Shown here piece after piece: positions 1 through 4,887 of a DNA stretch of 7,827 bases. Under the pieces are notes generated by a model. The model saw only the letters and a program-made list of their open reading frames with translations. It was not told where the DNA came from and made no database searches. Numbering within the stretch: position 1 is the stretch's first letter; each line of letters starts with the position of its first letter. The DNA comes from Candidatus Nomurabacteria bacterium (GTDB lineage Bacteria; Patescibacteriota; Minisyncoccia; Phycocordibacterales; UBA10002). Location: NCBI GenBank assembly GCA_943354745.1, contig CALRDB010000040.1, forward strand, positions 1-7,827, written 5' to 3'. A program made the position numbers and the translations under genes.

Positions 1-659
1 GAAAGAAATTCCTTTATATCTATTTTTCCGATAAAACAAAGTCCCTGACTGTCTTTCTTTTCTGCCGTTATCAATCCGAATTGCTTCGCAAGTTTTCGAA
101 CTTCCGGTTTCTTCATTCCGCCTACCGGAAACAAAATATGCGGAAGCTGTTCTTTGCGTATCTGCCATAAAAAATAGGACTGATCCTTATTTTCATCGAG
201 ACTCTGCCGTAGTTCGTATGTTTTCCTACTTTTAACTTTAAACTTTAAACTTTCAACTATTCGCGCGTAGTGTCCTGTAGCAATAAAGTCCGCACCATTC
301 TTTATCGCCCACTTGTAAAACCCGCCAAACTTTATGTAACGGTTACACATCACATCGGGGTTTGGTGTCTTGCCCTCTTTATATTCGCGTATCATGTAGT
401 CTACGACCTCCCTCTTGTACTCCTTTTCAAGGTCCAGTTCCATGAAGGGAATACTAAGTTTTGCGCAGACCCGCATCGCGTCGAGACGGTCATCTTTCCA
501 AGTACATTCAAAAAAGTCGGGCTGCCAGACCCGTATGAAAACGCCAGTAACGTCGTACCCAGCGTTTTTGAGTAACGCGGCTGAAACAGAGCTGTCTACT
601 CCACCGGAAAGCCCGACAAATACTCTTTGTTTAACCCTTTGAACCTTCATTCCCGCCAT
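1..659 (-). CDS. mnmA: tRNA-specific 2-thiouridylase MnmA, C-terminus cut by window edge
   Basis: MnmA activates U34 of Lys, Glu and Gln tRNAs with ATP and puts in sulfur to give 2-thiouridine; it is cytosolic. About 219 residues are visible. Counting from the ATG at 650, the PP-loop SGGVDSS is at residues 15-21, the first catalytic cysteine lies in TPNPDVMCNRYIKF (Cys102), TGHYAR follows at 125-130, KDQSYFL at 155-161, and the second catalytic cysteine lies in DSQGLCFIG (Cys205). The C-terminal beta-barrel domains lie beyond the edge. I took the upstream ATG at 659; the ATG at 650 is in frame and equally plausible, and neither has a clear Shine-Dalgarno sequence. Residues 132-142, after TGHYAR, are an unusual basic stretch encoded by heptad repeats (see findings). 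The family call is very secure. Confidence 0.95.
   Translation of the reverse strand, partial: MAGMKVQRVKQRVFVGLSGGVDSSVSAALLKNAGYDVTGVFIRVWQPDFFECTWKDDRLDAMRVCAKLSIPFMELDLEKEYKREVVDYMIREYKEGKTPNPDVMCNRYIKFGGFYKWAIKNGADFIATGHYARIVESLKFKVKSRKTYELRQSLDENKDQSYFLWQIRKEQLPHILFPVGGMKKPEVRKLAKQFGLITAEKKDSQGLCFIGKIDIKEFL
225..257 (-). repeat. heptad-repeat half-element inside mnmA
   Basis: On the plus strand the stretch reads AACTTTA, AACTTTA, AACTTTC in tandem, preceded by CTTTT. On the coding strand 22 bases (227-248) match the leuS element at 20 positions and are read in the same frame, giving LKFKVKS against LKLKVES in LeuRS. No inverted partner arm is visible nearby, so this appears to be half an element or a degraded one. 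Confidence 0.6.
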
Positions 660-669
660 GCTATCAATT

Positions 670-699
670 TGTATAGCCAAGCACAATAATCTATGAAAA
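670..699 (-). promoter_or_regulatory. candidate mnmA promoter
   Basis: Read on the minus strand, TTTTCA (694-699) and TATACA (670-675) are separated by 18 bases, a fair sigma-70-type pair. Transcription would start near 663, leaving only a few bases before the ATG at 659, or about 13 before the ATG at 650. The boxes are similar to those proposed upstream of the membrane-protein operon (TTTTCA, TATACT). The call is pattern-based only. Confidence 0.4.
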
Positions 700-718
700 G
701 AAGCGAAATAGCTTTCGC
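693..718 (-). terminator. weak intrinsic terminator after mltG
   Basis: A perfect 6-bp stem, GCGAAA (703-708 on plus) and TTTCGC (713-718), encloses the 4-base loop TAGC. On the minus strand it is followed by the T-rich run TTCTTTTC. It lies about 70 bases past the mltG stop. The stem is short, so termination may be partial, and the T-rich tail overlaps the proposed mnmA -35 box. Confidence 0.4.
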
Positions 719-785
719 GTCTACTGCAGGCCACTATTGAAGCTCGTTGCAGAAAAACGATGTGTATTCTAGAGCTCCTCTTTAC

Positions 786-1835
786 TTACTTTCCCAAAAA
801 CTTCGCGCGGTTAACGAGGTGCTCAGCATGTGAGACTGCGTAACGCATCGTACCCCCATTGTCCGTTAAGTAATATAAGTAGTTTGTTTTCGTTGGACTA
901 AGTGTAGCCTCAATTGCACCTAAACTTGGGTTACTTATCGGACCCGGCGGAAGCCCCGCGTAACGATAGGTGTTGTAAGGGGAATTAAATTTCAAGTCCT
1001 CGGTTGTTACCTCATACGTATTTTTACCAAGAATGTATGGGAATACAGCGTCTACCTGAAGTGGCATGCCGATTTCGAGTCGATGCCAAAGGATTCCCGA
1101 AATATATTTTCGTGTTTCTAGTGTTCGCGCTTCTCCCTCGACGAGCGAGGCCATGGTTATGATATCTTTCAACGGTTTTCCAAAACTCGCGAGTTTTTCA
1201 GCTAGCGGCAAAAGGCGCCTGGTAAAATTTTTCTGCATTTTATCGATAACAACTTCTTCCGTTGCGTTAGGGAGAAGTGTATAGGTGTCAGGGAAAAGAT
1301 ACCCTTCCTCTGCCTTTGCCAATTGTAAAAAAAGGCTGGAATCAAAGCGGACAAGTGCTTTTGAGAAAATAGCCGCTATTTCCCTGTTGCTTAGCCCTTC
1401 GGGCACGGTGACACGAACGGGTGTTAAGTTTTGAAAACCTCCCGTCAGACGTCTCGAAAGTTCAAGTACTGAAAGAGGTTTTTCAAAGTAGTACTCTCCT
1501 GCCTTAAGTCCTTTCTCACCTCGGAGAGCGATGGTTACCGCCTTAAATAAGAATGCAGACCTGATAGCATTCTGCTCTCTTAGAAGCGTAGTGGTCTCGC
1601 TAAGCGTTGTTCCTTCCTTAATGGTAATAGATGCATTTTGTGGAAACGCTGAAGGAGCTTGCCACCAGGAAAAATACAACGCACTCGATGCGATTACAAG
1701 TATGCAAAACACACACAGAATAAGTCTAAACCACAACTTTGGCTTTCGAGTGGGAGCAGAAGTAGAACTTTTAGTCGAAGAGAGTAGCGAGTCAAGAGCC
1801 TCATCAACATTGTTTCGTTGCGTTGGGTCAAGCAT
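786..1835 (-). CDS. mltG: endolytic murein transglycosylase MltG (YceG-like)
   Basis: MltG is a single-pass inner-membrane lytic transglycosylase that cleaves nascent peptidoglycan strands and is thought to set glycan chain length. The 349-residue protein has a cytosolic N-terminus rich in Ser, Thr and charged residues (1-33), one membrane helix (about 35-57), a LysM-like region (about 65-135) and the YceG catalytic domain. The catalytic glutamate is most likely Glu233 in MASLVEGEA. Other family blocks are EGYLFPDTY (177-185), LQVDAV (259-264), NTYRYAGLPPGPISNP (288-303) and the C-terminal ATLSP region. Length is normal for the family. It starts 12 bases after the stop of the membrane-protein gene, so the two are probably co-transcribed. 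No Shine-Dalgarno sequence is evident before the ATG, so translational coupling is possible. Confidence 0.94.
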   Translation of the reverse strand: MLDPTQRNNVDEALDSLLSSTKSSTSAPTRKPKLWFRLILCVFCILVIASSALYFSWWQAPSAFPQNASITIKEGTTLSETTTLLREQNAIRSAFLFKAVTIALRGEKGLKAGEYYFEKPLSVLELSRRLTGGFQNLTPVRVTVPEGLSNREIAAIFSKALVRFDSSLFLQLAKAEEGYLFPDTYTLLPNATEEVVIDKMQKNFTRRLLPLAEKLASFGKPLKDIITMASLVEGEARTLETRKYISGILWHRLEIGMPLQVDAVFPYILGKNTYEVTTEDLKFNSPYNTYRYAGLPPGPISNPSLGAIEATLSPTKTNYLYYLTDNGGTMRYAVSHAEHLVNRAKFLGK

Positions 1836-1847
1836 GAAAAGTGAACA

Positions 1848-3308
1848 CTATATCGGTAAGTTTGCAGGAGGTTCCACTTTTTTAGAGGGAATACGACCGA
1901 ATGTGGGCGTCGTCACAACCTGACCTGGAATATGATACATGGTAGCAAGCTCTTCCGCGGTTAGCACATAGGGTTTAGATTGCCAGTTTCTATAAGGGGG
2001 ATAGAAAAATGAACGCCTGCGGAACGCATCAATAAATAGTTTAGCGTAGATCGGTATATACAGGTTCATCGCCCAATTTTTCAAACCAAAAAAGAACAGA
2101 AAATCCTTTGTTTGGTCACTAATATCGGTATACCAGCCAAGCTTGAATCCATTAAGAAGATTCGAATTAAATGGCTTTCGAAATGTTCCAAGAAGTCCAG
2201 ACACGCTCGATGAACGCAGATGGTACACCTCCTTCTCCGCAAAGTAACAGAGTCTAATCGTAGTTAAGAATGAGCGTTTTTCTAAACTTCGCTCAATAGC
2301 CTCAATTTGTTTCTTCTCACCATCGGTAAGTGTTGGTACGATCGGAAACCCAGTTGCCGTCTGCGAGCGTGAACTTTTCGTATGCGGGTCACGCTTCATA
2401 ATTTTATTTATCTGTTCGTGGCCTTCGTGTACCCAATCCTTGTCGGCATAGAGTTGGCCTTCTTTAATGCCACGAATCTTATATGCCTGTGACAATATTT
2501 GGATCCACACTTCCTCTCCTTTTTTCATTGAGCCCAGATACTCAAGTAACGTCGACATGGGGTCAACTTTAAACTCCTCCTCGGTTTCTTTGTCGAGCCC
2601 ATAGTCGATATAGGTCAGAATAGGAAATACGTCGGGTTTTTGAAGAATGAAATATGTTCCCCACATAAAATTGTGTGGGGGGTGATACACTTTTTTCTTT
2701 GCGTAGTCCTCTGCCTCAACTACTTCAACAGTTGGATATTGGGCATATATTTGTGCTTCAAATGAATTTCGGTATTTTGCAAACATCCACACGTAAAAAT
2801 GTATCTCTCCCCCGATTGATGCGATTTCGTAGGAAAACCAAGGGCGAATCTTCCCATCCCAATACGTTTCGTTGTATTCAACGGATCCGGTTTCAAACAT
2901 AGCCGTGAAGAAAAGCTCCATCGCTTTGGGAGTTTTGGTAATTAACTTTGGAATTCGAATCTCAAGAAGTATTTCTCCGGCCTTTCGGATGTAGTCAAGA
3001 CGAATGTACTTCAACCACAACTCTATAAATGCTTTGAATGTAAAAATTGGGAGCCAAAGCGGATACCAGGTGTACACGAAATCCCATGCTTCTTTCCATA
3101 CAGGACTGATGGGAAGCACAATCCCCTTTGAATGGGCGTACCAGCCAATGACAACAGTCGAAATGACTGAGCCCCAGATTCCGTACCATGCTCCTACACC
3201 GTGCCCATGTGGAGGAAGAAGTATTTCGTGGGCCATCTCCCCAGCGATTTCCACGAGTTCTAGCACGTAATGCTTAAGTCGATGTGCAAGTGTGTGCTTG
3301 TGAGCCAT
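1848..3308 (-). CDS. large two-helix membrane protein, probably type IV secretion-like or conjugation-associated, CPR-conserved
   Basis: Function is not established. From the ATG at 3308 the protein has 486 residues. An amphipathic, His-rich N-terminus is followed by two hydrophobic segments, about residues 42-60 (YGIWGSVISTVVIGWYAHS) and 77-98 (FVYTWYPLWLPIFTF onward). A large, mostly soluble region of about 370 residues follows. The C-terminus reads VLTAEELATMYHIPG, then TPTFGRIPSKK and PPANLP. From memory, this EELATxxHxPG...PPANLP block occurs in CPR proteins just ahead of a TraG/VirD4/HerA-like ATPase module; that link is inference. Here the protein stops at that point and mltG follows 12 bases later. 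An in-frame TTG at 3335 would add nine residues; I prefer the ATG, although neither start has a good Shine-Dalgarno sequence. Confidence 0.7.
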   Translation of the reverse strand: MAHKHTLAHRLKHYVLELVEIAGEMAHEILLPPHGHGVGAWYGIWGSVISTVVIGWYAHSKGIVLPISPVWKEAWDFVYTWYPLWLPIFTFKAFIELWLKYIRLDYIRKAGEILLEIRIPKLITKTPKAMELFFTAMFETGSVEYNETYWDGKIRPWFSYEIASIGGEIHFYVWMFAKYRNSFEAQIYAQYPTVEVVEAEDYAKKKVYHPPHNFMWGTYFILQKPDVFPILTYIDYGLDKETEEEFKVDPMSTLLEYLGSMKKGEEVWIQILSQAYKIRGIKEGQLYADKDWVHEGHEQINKIMKRDPHTKSSRSQTATGFPIVPTLTDGEKKQIEAIERSLEKRSFLTTIRLCYFAEKEVYHLRSSSVSGLLGTFRKPFNSNLLNGFKLGWYTDISDQTKDFLFFFGLKNWAMNLYIPIYAKLFIDAFRRRSFFYPPYRNWQSKPYVLTAEELATMYHIPGQVVTTPTFGRIPSKKVEPPANLPI

Positions 3309-3350
3309 AAAGAACACAGAACTGACTCGTAACAAGAACGCGGAACTCGA

Positions 3351-3396
3351 CGGAACTGTTCCGTGACTTTTCCGTGCTGGCTTTGTTCCGTGTCCG
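3351..3396 (-). repeat. CACGGAA repeats and a GGAAC/GTTCC dyad in the leader of the membrane-protein operon
   Basis: On the plus strand TTCCGTG occurs at 3359-3365, 3370-3376 and 3386-3392. A dyad, CGGAAC-T-GTTCCG, spans 3351-3363. A fourth TTCCGTG lies at 3495-3501, and 12 bases (GTTCCGTGTCCG) are shared between 3385-3396 and 3494-3505. The first three copies lie between the proposed start of transcription and the ATG at 3308. They could be operator sites or folded leader RNA; no function can be assigned from sequence alone. Confidence 0.45.
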
Positions 3397-3410
3397 TTCA
3401 GTGTCTTCTA

Positions 3411-3439
3411 AGTATACCAACAGAAATAAGATATGAAAA
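3411..3439 (-). promoter_or_regulatory. candidate promoter of the membrane protein-mltG operon
   Basis: On the minus strand TTTTCA (3434-3439) and TATACT (3411-3416) are separated by exactly 17 bases. The -10 box matches the sigma-70 consensus at five of six positions. Transcription would start near 3404, giving a leader of roughly 95 bases to the ATG at 3308 that contains the CACGGAA repeats. Confidence 0.55.
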
Positions 3440-3509
3440 CAAAAAACTACGTAACTCTCTACGCCCCAGGAAGTAGGCATATTTCTCGCCAGGGTTCCGT
3501 GTCCGGTTT

Positions 3510-3614
3510 TGTCATTCCCGCGGAGGGCCGCCGATTCCAAAACGGCTATGGCGGGTAGACGGGAATCCAGAAAAGTCTTATGAGGCACTGGATTCTTTTT
3601 TCAAGGGAATGACA
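3510..3614. repeat. REP/MITE-like palindromic element with TGTCATTCCC ends
   Basis: The 105-bp stretch begins with TGTCATTCCC (3510-3519) and ends with the exact inverted match GGGAATGACA (3605-3614). An inner perfect pair is GAATCCAG (3563-3570) and CTGGATTC (3588-3595). The motif GTCATTCCCG...CGGGAATCCAG is the signature of small non-coding palindromic repeats seen in many bacterial genomes (from memory). The left and right halves are unequal, so this copy appears degraded. It lies between the sigma4/HARE gene's terminator and the promoter of the next operon, and the minus-strand open frame across it is not a credible gene. Confidence 0.7.
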
Positions 3615-3627
3615 GGTGTAGACAGTT

Positions 3628-3653
3628 AAAAAACTCCCGTCAGGGAGTTTTTT
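3628..3653 (-). terminator. strong intrinsic terminator after the sigma4/HARE-HTH gene
   Basis: A perfect 11-bp inverted repeat (3628-3638 with 3643-3653) encloses the loop GTCA. The core is ACTCCC/GGGAGT and the outer part is A/T pairs, so either strand gives a hairpin ending in a T run. It begins only a few bases after the stop codon at 3659-3661. It separates this gene from the operon downstream. Confidence 0.85.
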
Positions 3654-3658
3654 GTTAC

Positions 3659-4714
3659 TTACGCTACTATTGAATATCGAGCTTCTCTGTCTTTTTTGAA
3701 AAATTTAGGATTTTGGAGGTTCACCAAAATGGTATTTTCCTTGACGTATCGTTCTTTAAGTACTTTGCTCACGATCTCCTCTTTTGTAAGTGGTCCACTT
3801 TTATCAAGAATCTTTCGGATTACATCCTTTACAACACCGCTCATGTATCCCCATTCGGCCAGCGCGTAGAGTCCTCTACCGACAAGAATAAAGCGAGAAT
3901 CTTTAATGAGCTCGTTATGAGTGGTAGCAACGTGTGCCTTACGTCCAAAAAGCTTTTCTATAGATTTAGCGACTTCACGAAAATGAATCGGTGATCCATG
4001 CTTACGGAGCACAAGAAAAGCGTAGTCGCGCATTCCCTTTGCTCGGACATTTGGCGATGTCTGAAGTCCCCATTCGCCAAGCGGATTCTTTGAAATTACT
4101 TTAGAAAGGTTGAGATAGCGGCGAACCACACTTTCATGCTTCAAGTGTTCAGCCATGTCTTCAACTTGTGTAAGGAATTGAGCGATAATATCGAGTTCTG
4201 ATACAAGGTCGTTATCGGTTAAATTTTTGTAAAGCTTACGAAGTGCATCATGTACTTTAGTGGCGAGCGTTTCGTCAATGTACCAGCGGTGTTTAAAATG
4301 TTCATCTTCCTTCTCCTTCTTGAAAGCCTCTCCTACGACAAGCAAAAAATGGATGCTGTTCTGGGTGTTCTTCTCTGGAGAAAAGTATACAAGGAGCTCA
4401 TCCTCGGAAATGATACCTCCAAGGTTGTTGATCAGCTGCTCAAGTTCGGTAAAGACCGGTTTCTCTTTTTGATATCCCTGCGACTTTCGGATACTCATTA
4501 GTGCGTAATTCTCAATCTGACGAACTCGCTCACGAGTCACTCCGTACTTTTTACCAATCGATTCAAGTGTCATCTTCTTGGCAGACTCGCCAAGGCCATA
4601 ACGACTTACAATGACATCGCATGCTCGTTCCGGCAGTGCCGTAAGAAGACGCTTAACAACCTGTTTAGGTTTAAAGGTAAGGGTGTTTGGCTGTGTTGTA
4701 ATTGTTTTAGTCAT
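3659..4714 (-). CDS. sigma factor region 4 / HARE-HTH fusion, putative RNA polymerase-associated regulator
   Basis: The 351-residue protein probably binds DNA or RNA polymerase and modulates transcription. Residues about 18-77 form a sigma-70 region 4: LPERACDVIVSRYGLG is followed by the helix-turn-helix in LESIGKKYGVTRERVRQIE (50-68), close to the -35-recognition helix of primary sigma factors. Sigma region 2, needed for promoter melting, is absent. Residues about 86-150 look like a winged helix. Residues about 226-290 (MRDYAFLVLRKHGSPIHFREVA...GRGLYALAEWGY) match the HARE-HTH fold, found in the RNA polymerase delta subunit. A last winged-helix segment runs about 293-349. The gene has its own candidate promoter and terminator, so it appears monocistronic. 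The domain calls are confident; the cellular role is inferred. Confidence 0.85.
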   Translation of the reverse strand: MTKTITTQPNTLTFKPKQVVKRLLTALPERACDVIVSRYGLGESAKKMTLESIGKKYGVTRERVRQIENYALMSIRKSQGYQKEKPVFTELEQLINNLGGIISEDELLVYFSPEKNTQNSIHFLLVVGEAFKKEKEDEHFKHRWYIDETLATKVHDALRKLYKNLTDNDLVSELDIIAQFLTQVEDMAEHLKHESVVRRYLNLSKVISKNPLGEWGLQTSPNVRAKGMRDYAFLVLRKHGSPIHFREVAKSIEKLFGRKAHVATTHNELIKDSRFILVGRGLYALAEWGYMSGVVKDVIRKILDKSGPLTKEEIVSKVLKERYVKENTILVNLQNPKFFKKDREARYSIVA

Positions 4715-4776
4715 ATGTCGTGCATTCCTGTCGACGAGGAAAGCTTTATATAAGGAAGTAAGGTATTAGAACACTA

Positions 4777-4804
4777 TTTTTAACATATTCACAATTCCTG
4801 TCAA
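4777..4804 (-). promoter_or_regulatory. candidate promoter of the sigma4/HARE-HTH gene
   Basis: On the minus strand a perfect -35 consensus TTGACA (4799-4804) is followed after 16 bases by the -10-like TAAAAA (4777-4782); AAAAAT one base further on gives a 17-base spacer. The leader would be about 55-60 bases to the ATG at 4714. The rest of the 173-base gap (4715-4887) shows no gene. A small hairpin of TTCTC/GAGAA near 4856-4870 lacks a T run, so no convincing terminator for leuS is visible. Confidence 0.55.
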
Positions 4805-4887
4805 GTATTCGTAAACTGCAACATTCTGGCCGTACTTTCCTTATAAGTTCTCGGTTCTCGTTAGGAGAATGTAGTAACCCGTCCACA

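Noticed and set aside
225..257. CRISPR or simple slippage microsatellite
   Set aside because: The heptad units are contiguous with no spacers, so not CRISPR. Simple slippage alone does not explain the shared frame and flanking similarity with leuS or its inverted arms.
270..642. Two overlapping plus-strand open frames
   Set aside because: Both are antisense to mnmA, which shows clear catalytic motifs on the minus strand.
3274..3588. Minus-strand open frame of 104 codons across the gap upstream of the membrane protein
   Set aside because: It reads through the leader repeats, promoter and REP-like element and overlaps the start of the membrane-protein gene; the composition is that of translated repeat DNA.
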